From: Lachnospiraceae bacterium
Lineage (GTDB): Bacteria; Bacillota; Clostridia; Lachnospirales; Lachnospiraceae
Length of the DNA: 47,331 nt
NCBI GenBank assembly: GCA_021205755.1
Contig: JAJPWX010000088.1
Location: 1 to 47,331 of the forward strand
Direction: 5' to 3'
This document shows, piece by piece, positions 1 through 8,741 of this stretch; position 1 is the first letter of the stretch; each line of letters starts with the position of its first letter. A program made the translations under genes and the position numbers. The notes beneath the pieces were generated by a model. It was not told the DNA's origin. It saw only the letters and a program-made list of their open reading frames with translations, and made no database searches.

Positions 1-75
1 GATCGATTTTAAAAACATGGTGGATATCGAGATATATTTACTCGATCGATTTTAATGATACACGGAGGATTTTAT

Positions 76-1137
76 ATGGACCAAGCATCAATGACATACC
101 ATGAACAGGTGAATGTAGACAATGTTCTGCGTTTGCGTGAGGTTCTGAAGACATTGCCTGGTTTTGCGAAGGATTATTTTCGCGCGATTGAGCCGACGAC
201 TTCGACGCGGACCAGGATTTCTTATGCATATGATATCCGGATTTTTTTTCAGTTTCTTGTCTCTGAAAATCCGTTGTTTCGTGATAAAGATATCACAACG
301 CTGACGGTTGATGTGCTGGATCAGCTGCAAGCTCTGGATATTGAAGAATATCAGGAATATCTGAAGGTTTATCAGGATCCGGATCATAAAACCGTCACGA
401 ATGGCGAACGCGGCCTAAAACGGAAAATGTCAGCTTTGCGTAGTTTTTATGCATATTATTATAAGCGTGAAATGATTCATACCAACCCGACAGTTCTTGT
501 GGATATGCCTAAATTACATGAAAAAGAAATTATCCGCCTGGATGCGGATGAAACGGCTCAGCTTCTGGATTACATTGAGCATTGCGGGGATTCCCTGACT
601 GGTCAGAAAAAAGTATATTACGAAAAAACAAAGGTGCGGGATCTGGCGATTGTTACCCTGCTTTTAGGTACAGGAATCCGTGTATCAGAATGTGTTGGGC
701 TGGATGTAAATGACATTGATTTTAAAAATAATGGCATTCGCGTGGTTCGCAAAGGCGGCTCGGAAATGATGGTTTACTTTGGTGACGAGGTCGAAGCTGC
801 GCTCAGAAACTATCTGGAAGCGCGAAAGGCAATTACGCCGATCGCAGGCCATGAGAACGCGCTCTTCTATTCTACTCAGCGCCGCCGGATTGGTGTTCAG
901 GCGGTTGAGAATATGGTTAAAAAATATGCGCGTGAGGTCACAACGACAAAGAAAATTACGCCGCATAAGCTTCGCAGTACATATGGTACAAGTCTGTATA
1001 AGGAAACTGGCGATATCTACCTTGTTGCAGATGTTCTCGGCCATAAAGATGTCAATACAACCAGAAAACATTACGCGGCAATGGATGACGACCGCCGCCG
1101 CAAAGCAGCCAGTGCTGTGAAGCTGCGGGAAGCCTGA
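76..1137 (+). CDS. Tyrosine recombinase / phage-type integrase (XerC/D-like)
   Basis: A 353-aa site-specific recombinase that would cut and rejoin DNA through a 3'-phosphotyrosine. The N-terminal half is a SAM-like core-binding domain. The C-terminal half carries the full catalytic set: Arg in GTGIRVSE (about residue 202), Lys in VRKGG (226), HKLR (His297, Arg300), His in LGHKDV (323) and the nucleophile in KHYA (Tyr333). The start at 76 is chosen because GGAGG lies 8 bases upstream; an in-frame ATG at 55 has no such site. Its length is closer to XerS-like or chromosomal single-recombinase proteins than to the roughly 300-aa XerC/XerD. No phage genes adjoin it, so a housekeeping role such as dimer resolution is possible, but the substrate is unknown. 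Confidence 0.9.
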   Translation: MDQASMTYHEQVNVDNVLRLREVLKTLPGFAKDYFRAIEPTTSTRTRISYAYDIRIFFQFLVSENPLFRDKDITTLTVDVLDQLQALDIEEYQEYLKVYQDPDHKTVTNGERGLKRKMSALRSFYAYYYKREMIHTNPTVLVDMPKLHEKEIIRLDADETAQLLDYIEHCGDSLTGQKKVYYEKTKVRDLAIVTLLLGTGIRVSECVGLDVNDIDFKNNGIRVVRKGGSEMMVYFGDEVEAALRNYLEARKAITPIAGHENALFYSTQRRRIGVQAVENMVKKYAREVTTTKKITPHKLRSTYGTSLYKETGDIYLVADVLGHKDVNTTRKHYAAMDDDRRRKAASAVKLREA

Positions 1138-1205
1138 AAGTAAAGACATCCATATAAGTTTACATAATATAGTTTTGTAAACCAGAAGGATACCATGTTC
1201 GAAGT

Positions 1206-1643
1206 TTAGCTTTCCAGTATAATTGTAAACGGTCCGTCGTTACAGAGATGGACTTCCATTTTTGCGCCAAACACACCTTTCTCAACAACCGGAACTGTTT
1301 TTTTGCATTCCGATATGATGTATTCATACAGCTCTTCCGCTGTTTTGGGATCTCCGGCTTCGACAAAGGAAGGACGATTTCCTTTTACACAGTTTGCGTA
1401 GAGTGTAAATTGTGAAACCAGAAGTAATTCACCGTTTACATCTTTCAATGCCAGATTTGTTTTTCCATTCTCATCCGGGAAAATCTGCAGGCCAATCATT
1501 TTCTTAATCAATTTATCCGCTTCTGCGCGGGTGTCACCTTGTCCTACGCCAATCAGGACAAGGTATCCCTTTTTAATTTTCCCCACTGTCTTCTCTTCGA
1601 CTTGCACAGAAGCCTCTGTGACTCTTTGAATTACAAATTTCAT
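1206..1643 (-). CDS. dtd: D-aminoacyl-tRNA deacylase
   Basis: A 145-aa Dtd that removes D-amino acids (and glycine from tRNA-Ala) from mischarged tRNAs in the cytoplasm. It starts with the family hallmark [13 protein letters not shown] and holds the two conserved active-site elements [10 protein letters not shown] (SQFT) and the C-terminal NDGPFTI loop (the Gly-Pro motif, normally NxGPVT). The frame is open to a GTG at 1697 that overlaps the stop of the upstream pseudouridine synthase gene, but the family N-terminus and a GGAGGA upstream favour the ATG at 1643. It is the last gene of the minus-strand ylm-type run and converges on the recombinase gene. Confidence 0.93.
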   Translation of the reverse strand: MKFVIQRVTEASVQVEEKTVGKIKKGYLVLIGVGQGDTRAEADKLIKKMIGLQIFPDENGKTNLALKDVNGELLLVSQFTLYANCVKGNRPSFVEAGDPKTAEELYEYIISECKKTVPVVEKGVFGAKMEVHLCNDGPFTIILES

Positions 1644-1693
1644 CTGCTTCTTATCTTCCTCCGTATCGTTTGCGCGTATGCGGCTTACCATTT

Positions 1694-2677
1694 TCACTGC
1701 TGACGCAGCTTCCGAAGTAACTCTTCAAAGTAATCCGGCAGCGGTGCCTCTGCTTCTATATATAGTCCAGTCGCAGGATGAATCAAACCAATCGTCATAG
1801 CATGCAATGTCTGTCCCTGTAAGCCGGGAAACGGGCATTTTGCAGGTCCATACACTTCATCTCCGAGCACCGGATGGCCAATGCTTTTCATGTGCACGCG
1901 AATCTGATGCGTGCGTCCGGTCTCCAACTGGCATTCCAGATAGGTAAACTGCGAAAAAGTCTCAAGTACATGGTAATGTGTGACAGCGTCCTTTCCGCCA
2001 GGAACATTGACTGCCATTTCTTTTCTTCTTTGCGGATGACGGCCGATGGCGGCGTGTACGGTTCCATCCTCTGTGAGTCGGCCGTGCACAATCGCACGGT
2101 ACTTCCGTGTAATGGAATGTTCCTTCAGCTGTGCTGCCACAGCCTGATGTGCCTTATCATTTTTGCATACAATCAGAGAGCCGGTTGTATCCCGGTCAAT
2201 TCGATGGACAATTCCTGGCCGGAGCACACCATTGATGCCGGAAAGACTGTCCTTACAGTGATACAGCAGGGCATTCACCAGCGTGCCGCTGCTATGGCCT
2301 GCAGCGGGATGAACCACCATTCCCTTGGGCTTGTTTACGATGATCAGGTCGTCGTCCTCGTACAGGATGTCAAGAGGAATGTTTTCCGGCTTCACATCCA
2401 AATCCCGGATCGGAGGAAATTGGATGCAAATCTGATCGCCTTCTGTCATCTTTTGCCCGGATTTCGCCTGCTTTCCGTTAACGATCACAGAAGCATTTTT
2501 GATCAGCCCCTGCAGATAGGAACGCGTATAAGCCTCATAGCGGGACGAAAGCAGTAAATCCAACCGTTGTCCGCTTTCCGCCTCCAAAACCCGGAATTCG
2601 TCTGTAAACGCGCCAGAAAGCTGAGATTCACCCTCATCTTCTATCATTTCGGATACATTTTCACAATCCATTTGCAT
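1694..2677 (-). CDS. RluA/RluD-family 23S rRNA pseudouridine synthase
   Basis: A 327-aa protein that isomerises uridine to pseudouridine in rRNA. An S4 RNA-binding domain lies at about residues 30-95 ([21 protein letters not shown]). The catalytic domain contains [10 protein letters not shown], whose second Asp is the expected nucleophile, and [19 protein letters not shown], the usual family signature. AGAGGA lies 7 bases before the ATG. It sits directly downstream of lspA, the same order as in Bacillus (lspA-ylyB). The exact target uridines cannot be read from the sequence. Confidence 0.93.
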   Translation of the reverse strand: MQMDCENVSEMIEDEGESQLSGAFTDEFRVLEAESGQRLDLLLSSRYEAYTRSYLQGLIKNASVIVNGKQAKSGQKMTEGDQICIQFPPIRDLDVKPENIPLDILYEDDDLIIVNKPKGMVVHPAAGHSSGTLVNALLYHCKDSLSGINGVLRPGIVHRIDRDTTGSLIVCKNDKAHQAVAAQLKEHSITRKYRAIVHGRLTEDGTVHAAIGRHPQRRKEMAVNVPGGKDAVTHYHVLETFSQFTYLECQLETGRTHQIRVHMKSIGHPVLGDEVYGPAKCPFPGLQGQTLHAMTIGLIHPATGLYIEAEAPLPDYFEELLRKLRQQ

Positions 2678-2751
2678 GATTAAATCCTCTGTTCTCTCCG
2701 TACCTACTGTTTATTCACCTCGATTTGAAAAACAATTTTAAAATATGTTTT

Positions 2752-3255
2752 TTACTTTCGAAGCTTTAAAAATAAAAATTCTTCCGAACGATAAAGTGTA
2801 AATAGTAAGATCACTGCCAGTCCGGCTCCAATGCACACATAGCAGTCAGCAATGTTAAACACTGGAAAATCAATCAGTGAAAAATACAGGAAATCAATTA
2901 CATAGCCGCGGACAAGCCGGTCAAGCATGTTGCCAAGGGCTCCGGCGATGATGAGAGAACAGACGAAACGCAACGGATGATAGTCTTTCTCAAAAGGAAG
3001 GCGTATATAAACATAGACAGCAAATACTGAGATCAGCAGTGCAATGAGGATAAAAATCAGCTGGCGATTGTCCAGGATACCAAAGGCAGCACCACGGTTT
3101 TCAAGATAGTAAAACTCAAATACCCCCGGAATCAGTGTCATTCCGGAGGTGCCGGCGAGAAAACATTTCGCCAGATATTTGCTAATCTGATCTGCGGCAA
3201 GCAAAACGAACGTCAGAATGGCGCCTGCCGCGTATATTTTATTCTTGATTTTCAT
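2752..3255 (-). CDS. lspA: Lipoprotein signal peptidase II
   Basis: A 167-aa integral membrane aspartyl protease that removes signal peptides from prolipoproteins after lipidation. It has four hydrophobic segments and the conserved blocks NRGAAFGI, NMLDRLVRGYVIDF and FNIADCYV. The Asp residues in YVIDF and FNIAD are the expected catalytic pair. Its length is typical of the family. It lies between aroB and the pseudouridine synthase gene on the same strand. The ribosome binding site is poor: AAAGGA about 14 bases from the ATG. Confidence 0.95.
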   Translation of the reverse strand: MKIKNKIYAAGAILTFVLLAADQISKYLAKCFLAGTSGMTLIPGVFEFYYLENRGAAFGILDNRQLIFILIALLISVFAVYVYIRLPFEKDYHPLRFVCSLIIAGALGNMLDRLVRGYVIDFLYFSLIDFPVFNIADCYVCIGAGLAVILLFTLYRSEEFLFLKLRK

Positions 3256-3343
3256 ACTCGATTTTTAAATCCTTTTTCCGACACAGAAGTTCGGTGTCGA
3301 ATCGTTCTTCAACCGTAAAAAAGAATCGCTATAAACCCTGAGG

Positions 3344-4477
3344 CTAAGCCTCTGCCTCATATTCATACCGGATAAAATTCAGTGCTTCCGCCATTTCATC
3401 GTCACTCACATCCGGAACGACAACCGCATGGCCGATTTTATCCAGCAGAACAAAGCGGATCTTTCCGGAATCCATCTTTTTGTCCTTCTTTGATGCAGCG
3501 ACGATTTCCTCAGCGGTCGGGCCTTCAAAGGAAATTGGAAGGTCGAAGCCCACGTTCATGTCGCGGATTTCATAAAATTCTTCCTCATCGATCATTCCGC
3601 GCTGCCAGGAAATATAAGCGGCGGCTACGGTTCCGAGTGCGACACACTGCCCATGCAAAAGTTCAAAATTTTTTAGCTTTTCAATCGCATGTCCGAGCGT
3701 ATGTCCGAAATTAAGCAGTGCGCGTTCACCAGTTGTCTCTTTCGGATCCTTTTCTACCACGAACTGCTTTATTTCACAGCTTCTGGCTACCATGATCAGT
3801 AAAACAGAAAACTTGCGATCCTCAATATCACTCATATGGTCAATGACCCATTCATAATAGTCTGCATCGAGAATCAGGCCATGCTTTAGCAGTTCCCCCA
3901 TTCCGCTGGCAAATTGGTCATCCGGAAGTGTGTGGAGTGTTTTGATGTTGATATACACCAGAGCCGGCTGATGAAAAGCTCCAACCATATTTTTGTAGCA
4001 GTCAAAATCAACGCCAGTCTTTCCGCCAATGCTGCTATCTATCTGGGACAGCAGTGTGGTCGGCACCTGAATGAAACGAATCCCGCGCAGATAGGTCGCT
4101 GCAGCGAATCCGGTCAAATCTCCGACCACACCTCCGCCCAGGGCCAGTAGATAGTCATGGCGGTCAAATCCGGCCTGAATCAGTACCTCGTATAATTCGC
4201 GAACATGATCCAGGGTCTTATTTGCTTCGCCTGCTGGCAATTCAAAGGAAAGAACGGTATCGGTGCACTCTTTGACTGCCTGCATAACCTCCTGTAAGTA
4301 AAGCGGCGCCACATTGGAATCCGTTACCACACAAATGCGGTGCCCTTCGCAGCCAATCGCCCGAAGGTAAACGCTCAGTTTTCGAAAAGAATCCTGCAGA
4401 CAGATCTGATAGGGCGTGTTTCCCTCTGTCCGGACGGTGATCTCCATTCCTGTTCTGTATTGTCCTGTTTTCATCAT
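3344..4477 (-). CDS. aroB: 3-dehydroquinate synthase
   Basis: A 377-aa NAD- and metal-dependent enzyme converting DAHP to 3-dehydroquinate, the second step of the shikimate pathway. Recognisable blocks are the nucleotide-binding GGGVVGDLTGFAAATY, the substrate and metal region PTTLLSQIDSSIGGKTGVD, and NFGHTLGHAIE carrying a zinc-binding His. No other aro gene is nearby. The gene sits inside a ylm/lsp cluster where divIVA or ylmG would be expected, which is unusual company. The start is uncertain: two adjacent ATGs at 4477 and 4474 have no good Shine-Dalgarno, and MEITVRTEGN about 9 codons later is an alternative. Confidence 0.95.
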   Translation of the reverse strand: MMKTGQYRTGMEITVRTEGNTPYQICLQDSFRKLSVYLRAIGCEGHRICVVTDSNVAPLYLQEVMQAVKECTDTVLSFELPAGEANKTLDHVRELYEVLIQAGFDRHDYLLALGGGVVGDLTGFAAATYLRGIRFIQVPTTLLSQIDSSIGGKTGVDFDCYKNMVGAFHQPALVYINIKTLHTLPDDQFASGMGELLKHGLILDADYYEWVIDHMSDIEDRKFSVLLIMVARSCEIKQFVVEKDPKETTGERALLNFGHTLGHAIEKLKNFELLHGQCVALGTVAAAYISWQRGMIDEEEFYEIRDMNVGFDLPISFEGPTAEEIVAASKKDKKMDSGKIRFVLLDKIGHAVVVPDVSDDEMAEALNFIRYEYEAEA

Positions 4478-4609
4478 TCATTGCTGCCAGTCATTCTGAT
4501 CATCCGCATATCCATCTTACACGATGATTCACCGCAATGCATTTTCCGGCAGCGTCTCCTTCCTGTATGTTTTGTATGTCTGAAATTACAAAAATCCGTC
4601 TGAAAACGG

Positions 4610-5407
4610 CTAGGATATATATTTCTGTACCTCCGCATAAATGCGTCCTTTTCTCGTCTGTCCACTGGTACCAATATAGCGAATACGACCCATTCCGCGG
4701 ACGGAAACAATGTCTCCTTCTTTCAGGGAATACGCATTCGTCGTAATGAGTTTTCCATTCACAAAAACGCAGCCGCCTTCAATCAATGACAGCAAACTGC
4801 TGCGTGACGCTCCAAAGCCAAGTGCCATGATCGAATCCAGCCGCACAGAAGCAATGCTGCCACGAATCGCCTGCGTAGCTGGCGTGTAGCTGAATTGCTC
4901 CATGTTGCAGAGCTCGCAGGAAACCTGTGTGCGGCGAATCTGCGTCAGTTCATGGCAGATCAGCTCTGACAGGGAAGATACGCAAAAAAGATATGCTTCT
5001 TTTTCCGAAACAGCAATATCTCCTGTCTTCGCGCGCTCAATTCCCAGATTCATCAGCGCTCCCAGGACATCTCTGTGACTTAATTCCTCTGCAAACTTCA
5101 TTGCACGAGGGCGAATATGGATACAATGTATCGGGTAAACAATGCCAGAAGGGGATACCATACAGGCTTCGTCATTTTCGCTGCTGTTCCACAGAGACTG
5201 TTCCGGCAGAAAGGCTGTAATACAGCGTTCTGCTCCCTCATAACCGCCAAAAGTTTCCCCACGAATCCAGGAAAACTTTTGTATGGTCTTTTGCAAAATA
5301 TTCTGTTCATTTAGATTCAAAAAGTCTGTAAAAGTAATGCATCCCCGTCGTTCAGCCAAAGAGGCAAGTTCTTGAATCCGCTTTGTTAATAATTCTTCTT
5401 TTTCCAT
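4610..5407 (-). CDS. ylmH: YlmH-family S4-domain RNA-binding protein
   Basis: A 265-aa protein. The N-terminal two thirds match the YlmH family (FTDFLNLNEQ, GGYEGAERCITAFLP). A C-terminal S4 RNA-binding domain begins at about residue 185 (RLDSIMALGFGASRSSLLSLIEGGCVFVN). In Bacillus and related bacteria YlmH binds the ribosome and has been linked to ribosome rescue and to the division cluster. Here it follows sepF by about 80 bases and precedes aroB by 132. No clear Shine-Dalgarno is visible before the ATG. I see only a 4-bp hairpin after the stop, too weak to call a terminator. Confidence 0.9.
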   Translation of the reverse strand: MEKEELLTKRIQELASLAERRGCITFTDFLNLNEQNILQKTIQKFSWIRGETFGGYEGAERCITAFLPEQSLWNSSENDEACMVSPSGIVYPIHCIHIRPRAMKFAEELSHRDVLGALMNLGIERAKTGDIAVSEKEAYLFCVSSLSELICHELTQIRRTQVSCELCNMEQFSYTPATQAIRGSIASVRLDSIMALGFGASRSSLLSLIEGGCVFVNGKLITTNAYSLKEGDIVSVRGMGRIRYIGTSGQTRKGRIYAEVQKYIS

Positions 5408-5487
5408 ATAATATCAGGTATCAGATTTACCCAGTGCTACTGTATGTTATCAAGGGCATTAGGCACAACTGTTTGCAGTCCGTGCAT

Positions 5488-6084
5488 TTAAAAAGAAGTT
5501 CCAAAGGATGGCAAATCATAGGCGCCCCCAACCATCTCCTGGAAATCGCCGGAAATATCAACATTCGGCGGCGTGATGATAAAAATGTAATTGCTCACCT
5601 TCTGAAGCTTGCCGTGGATCGCGTAACAAGAACCACAGGCGAAATCAATGATGCGCTGAGCCAGTTCAAAATCAATGCCTTCCATATTTAAAATAACCGT
5701 ACATTCATCCAGCAAAGTATCGGTCACTTCCCGGGAATCCTCTATGCTCTTCGGCTTAATGACACAAACCTCCATTCCGCCGGAGCGCTTCGTGTTCGGC
5801 GTACGCATTGGTGAAATCTTGCTATTTGTGCGTGTGGTGGTGGTTCGTGCCCGTGTCTGCTTCTGCGGCTGAACACGCGGCTCTTCGGCAGCGGGCTCTT
5901 CTTCTTTCACAGTTGTGCGGCGGCGTTCAAAATCGTCATCCTCATTTCTGCGAAGAATCCGTTTTTTGGGACGTTCTTCTTCCGGCTCATCGAAACTCTC
6001 TTCGTACTCATCGTCGAGATAATCGTCCTCCAGAACATCATCATTCATTTTGATTGCATCCAGAAACTTGTCAATAACACTCAT
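5488..6084 (-). CDS. sepF: Cell division protein SepF
   Basis: A 198-aa FtsZ-binding, membrane-tethering division protein. The first 100 residues are a highly acidic then basic linker (DDVLEDDYLDDEYEE). The C-terminal SepF/DUF552 domain starts at about residue 105 (VCVIKPKSIEDSREV) and contains VILNMEGIDFELAQRIIDF and the GS(C)YAIHGKLQKV core. The N-terminal MSVIDKFLDAIKMN is consistent with the membrane-binding amphipathic helix of the family. A good GGGAGA precedes the ATG. It sits downstream of ylmE as in many Firmicutes. Confidence 0.95.
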   Translation of the reverse strand: MSVIDKFLDAIKMNDDVLEDDYLDDEYEESFDEPEEERPKKRILRRNEDDDFERRRTTVKEEEPAAEEPRVQPQKQTRARTTTTRTNSKISPMRTPNTKRSGGMEVCVIKPKSIEDSREVTDTLLDECTVILNMEGIDFELAQRIIDFACGSCYAIHGKLQKVSNYIFIITPPNVDISGDFQEMVGGAYDLPSFGTSF

Positions 6085-6141
6085 ATTTTAATCTCCCACT
6101 CCTGTTTGGCAATGTATACTTCCGTTCTTTCGTACTGACGC

Positions 6142-6834
6142 TTATCGAGCATAAGATCGCTCACCAAAAATGCCGGTACCAACACGTATCATGGTAGCAC
6201 CCTCTTCAATGGCCACCTCATAATCACCTGTCATACCCATACTCAAATGGCACATATTCACATTATCAATGTTTTTGGCTCCAATGTCAATATTTAATTT
6301 CTTCATCTCGCGAAAATATATTCGATTTTCCTCCGGATTCTCCGTGTATGGAGCAATTGTCATCAGGCCTTCTATGTGAATGCCTGGAAGCTGCGCCGCC
6401 TGCCGGATCAGAGCTTCCGTATCTTCCGGCGCAACGCCGGATTTCGAAGCTTCTCCGGCCATGTTGACTTCTATGAGAACCGGCATGATAAGGCTGTTTT
6501 TCACAGCCGCTTTGCTGATCGCCTCAGCCAGATGAAACGAATCAACCGAATGAATCATGCACGCGCGATCAATGATATATTTGATCTTGTTTGTCTGAAG
6601 ATGTCCGATCATATGCCATCGGATGTCTTCAGGAAGCTGAGGAAACTTATCGCGTATTTCCTGCGGATGATTTTCTCCGAAATCACGCACACCTTCCTGA
6701 TATATTTCGTCAATCATCTCGACGGGCTTTGTCTTACTGACCGCGATCAGCAGCACATCATCCCGGTTTCTGCCGGAACGTGCACAGGCGCGAGCGACAC
6801 GATCTTCAACATCCTTTAAGTTTTCTCTTAGCAT
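6142..6834 (-). CDS. ylmE: YggS/YlmE-family PLP homeostasis protein
   Basis: A 230-aa single-domain PLP-binding protein of the alanine racemase fold. The pyridoxal lysine is in LIAVSKTKP at about residue 34. Other family blocks are DFGENHPQEI, WHMIGHLQTNK, SVDSFHLAEAI, LIEVNMAGEASKSG and LSMGMTGDYEVAIEEGATMIRVGTGIFG. No catalytic reaction is established for the family; it buffers PLP and affects amino-acid and vitamin B6 balance. GAGGAG lies just upstream of the ATG. It is the second gene after the promoter at 8333. Confidence 0.95.
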   Translation of the reverse strand: MLRENLKDVEDRVARACARSGRNRDDVLLIAVSKTKPVEMIDEIYQEGVRDFGENHPQEIRDKFPQLPEDIRWHMIGHLQTNKIKYIIDRACMIHSVDSFHLAEAISKAAVKNSLIMPVLIEVNMAGEASKSGVAPEDTEALIRQAAQLPGIHIEGLMTIAPYTENPEENRIYFREMKKLNIDIGAKNIDNVNMCHLSMGMTGDYEVAIEEGATMIRVGTGIFGERSYAR

Positions 6835-6859
6835 TTTTCACACTCCTCTGTATTTCATC

Positions 6860-6887
6860 GTAACAGATAACTGTTCAGCATCGTTAC
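6860..6887. repeat. Short palindromic repeat with TAACTGTTCAG core
   Basis: The 56-base gap between the HlyD-like gene and ylmE is largely occupied by a GTAAC...GTTAC unit enclosing TAACTGTTCAG (6868-6878). The same 11-mer occurs at 24450-24460 and 26881-26891, both intergenic. This suggests a remnant of a dispersed intergenic repeat. Confidence 0.4.
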
Positions 6888-6890
6888 AGC

Positions 6891-8255
6891 TTAATATACA
6901 ATCTGATCGTCCGTTACCTGAGAGGCATCCAGAGCGATATAATCATAAGCGGCAAGTCCATAGGTATTATTGCTTTCTACAATACAGTACTCCTCATTCT
7001 GATCGATAATTGTAACCTCACGAAAAACAGCGTATCCTTTGTTGATATTGTAGACGCCGTAAAGCGTTTCTACATCGCTTTCAGAGAGTTTTTTTCTGGT
7101 CGACGAATCTGTAGTCAGCAGATAATCTCCTTCGGACAGCATCTCCTGATCGACCAGATAGTATCCATCCGAGTAGCTGTATACGGTCGCCGTCACATAA
7201 TTCACATTTGAAGAACCATCTTCGGCAAAGGTCTCAACCTTCAACGTAATCTCATCATCCGTACTGCTGTTTACAATCGCATATTCCTCCGGAATCTTAT
7301 AAAACGAACGGGAAGAAATTGAAGAAATCGGCACTTTCAGTCCAGATTTTTTATTCATAACCAGCTCGATCTCCAGATAGCGATCTGTCACATAACGCAC
7401 AAGAGAATTATTCAGCGTAATCTTGCCAAAAGATTCATCTCCATTTGTGACAATAGAAAATGAAGATGAAAATGTGACGTTATCTTTCAAAAAACGGAAC
7501 TTGATGGTACTGGAATCTGCAAGTTCTGTAGCAAGGCTGTCATCTAAGGGGAAATAGAGCGCCCATTCTTCGCTTGTCACAAGCTTAAAGAGGGAATCTC
7601 CAGCTTTCACTGTGCTCTGACTGCGCAGATTCGTCACGGAGTAGTTGCTCTGTGAAAACATCGATGCGGTCAGGTCAGATTCCTGTGTATCCTCAAACCC
7701 ATCAATTTTGTAAAGAACAAAGCCGGAAACCGGCGCGTAACAGGCATTCCGCGATGTGAGGATTTCACCGGAATCCTCCTGCAGCACTTCGGAAATCAAC
7801 CCCTCCACACTGGATTTCAGGTCATAGGTTTTCTGAAAATTGTCAGCGGCAAAATTGATCGTAAAGCTGGATAGAAGATCCCGCAAACGGTCCTCATCGT
7901 CCGAAGACAGAGAAAAATCACTGACAGACTGGATAACGGTACTGCCAGACTCGTCAATCGCACAGACCGTACTGCCTGCGGATGTCTTCGCACCTTCTCG
8001 CTCGAAGTATCGCACACTGCCGGACTGAGTAGATGTTATGATCGTCTCCTCTCGAAGAGCAAGCGCTTCATATCGGTAATTTCCAGTCAATGACCCTTTC
8101 ACAACTTCATAGGAAGTGATATGCGTCTGAGTCAGATACATCACCATCATGATGATCATATATATAAATACAAGGCTAAACAGCAGCGTACCAATATTAA
8201 AAAAAGAATGCCGCCGGTATTTTGTTATTTTTTTTCTATTCCCACGTAAATTCAA
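6891..8255 (-). CDS. HlyD-like membrane-anchored adaptor protein
   Basis: A 454-aa protein with one N-terminal transmembrane helix (residues about 18-45), a lipoyl/barrel-sandwich segment (TSTQSGSVRYFEREGAKTSAG) and a long extracytoplasmic beta-rich region, resembling HlyD/membrane-fusion adaptors. No transporter partner lies beside it. In Clostridia this family commonly heads the ylmE-sepF cluster, which suggests an envelope or division link; the function is unproven. Start choice: TTG at 8255 has AGGAGG five bases upstream. The longer in-frame ATG at 8342 falls in the promoter -10 region, upstream of the predicted transcription start, so it cannot be used from that promoter. Confidence 0.8.
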   Translation of the reverse strand: MNLRGNRKKITKYRRHSFFNIGTLLFSLVFIYMIIMMVMYLTQTHITSYEVVKGSLTGNYRYEALALREETIITSTQSGSVRYFEREGAKTSAGSTVCAIDESGSTVIQSVSDFSLSSDDEDRLRDLLSSFTINFAADNFQKTYDLKSSVEGLISEVLQEDSGEILTSRNACYAPVSGFVLYKIDGFEDTQESDLTASMFSQSNYSVTNLRSQSTVKAGDSLFKLVTSEEWALYFPLDDSLATELADSSTIKFRFLKDNVTFSSSFSIVTNGDESFGKITLNNSLVRYVTDRYLEIELVMNKKSGLKVPISSISSRSFYKIPEEYAIVNSSTDDEITLKVETFAEDGSSNVNYVTATVYSYSDGYYLVDQEMLSEGDYLLTTDSSTRKKLSESDVETLYGVYNINKGYAVFREVTIIDQNEEYCIVESNNTYGLAAYDYIALDASQVTDDQIVY

Positions 8256-8332
8256 GCAGGCCTCCTGTAAAATTAGCAAAACATGTAATACGGTCAAGCG
8301 CGCAGCCCCAATAACCTCTGCACATGAAACGT

Positions 8333-8361
8333 ATTTTATCATGTTCCGGATATGGATACAA
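8333..8361 (-). promoter_or_regulatory. SigA-type promoter for the HlyD-ylmE-sepF run
   Basis: On the minus strand TTGTAT, 17 bases, TAAAAT. The predicted transcription start near 8326 gives a leader of about 70 bases to the TTG start. Confidence 0.65.
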
Positions 8362-8396
8362 GCGATTTTGAATAAAAAATAAAAGGAACGGTTATG

Positions 8397-8433
8397 CTAT
8401 GACAAACGAATCTGTCATATTCGTTTATCATAG
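8397..8433 (+). promoter_or_regulatory. Long inverted repeat in front of the DUF378 gene
   Basis: Two 15-base arms (8397-8411 and 8419-8433), with one mismatch, around a 7-base spacer. The arms read CTATGACAAACGAAT and ATTCGTTTATCATAG. It sits 27 bases before the ATG of the DUF378 gene, just upstream of the AAAGGAG site, so it could be an operator or a 5'-leader hairpin. TTGAAT/TATGCT upstream have a 19-base spacer and make only a weak promoter candidate. Confidence 0.55.
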
Positions 8434-8459
8434 GATAAAAACGAAAGGAGATACTTGTT

Positions 8460-8672
8460 ATGAGTAAGGGTTTGGATTATACGGCGCTCACATTGGTCAT
8501 CATCGGCGCGGTGAACTGGGGACTGATCGGATTTTTCCAGCTGGATCTGGTAAATCTGATTTTCGGCAATCTGACCTGGATTTCCAGAATTATATATGCC
8601 CTTGTAGGACTGGCTGGATTGTATCTGCTGAGTCTCTATGGCCGTGTGCTGTCGATGGGCGATCGGGAATAA
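8460..8672 (+). CDS. DUF378-family small membrane protein
   Basis: A 70-aa protein with two predicted transmembrane helices (about residues 8-34 and 43-63). It has the family pattern VIIGAVNWGLIGFFQLDLV followed by ISRIIYALVGLAGL. The family (YuzA in Bacillus) has no established function. GAAAGGAGATAC precedes the ATG at good spacing. The gene is transcribed alone on the plus strand, between two minus-strand operons, with an inverted repeat upstream and a strong hairpin downstream. Confidence 0.9.
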   Translation: MSKGLDYTALTLVIIGAVNWGLIGFFQLDLVNLIFGNLTWISRIIYALVGLAGLYLLSLYGRVLSMGDRE

Positions 8673-8699
8673 AGAACGTTCTGCGTGAATGAAATCAAG

Positions 8700-8722
8700 C
8701 AGGGAGGAAAATCTCCTCCCTG
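8700..8722. terminator. GC-rich hairpin between convergent genes
   Basis: A perfect 9-bp stem (CAGGGAGGA / TCCTCCCTG) with a 5-base loop, 28 bases after the DUF378 stop and 20 bases before the stop of the convergent P-loop gene. The U-tract is weak on both sides, so it is probably a bidirectional terminator or barrier rather than a canonical one. Confidence 0.55.
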
Positions 8723-8741
8723 TCTCGTTGAGATTATGTAA

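Noticed and set aside
1..1137. Recombinase gene as evidence of a prophage or integrative element
   Set aside because: No phage, conjugation, excisionase or attachment-site features are present beside it, and its neighbours are housekeeping genes.
1158..1182. GTTTAC ... GTAAAC inverted repeat between the recombinase and dtd
   Set aside because: Only 6 AT-rich base pairs with a 13-base loop and no T-tract; too weak to call a terminator.
1216..1238. Sequence resembling the AACGAC-N4-GTCGTT element within dtd
   Set aside because: It encodes the conserved C-terminal NDGPFTI motif of Dtd, lacks the symmetrical core, and is not near a start.
3279..3299. CGACAC/GTGTCG hairpin between aroB and lspA
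   Set aside because: On the transcribed strand it is followed by an A-run, not a T-run, so it is not a terminator; no other support for a function.
4590..4609. Short hairpin followed by ATTTTTG after ylmH
   Set aside because: The stem is only four base pairs; read-through into aroB is more likely.
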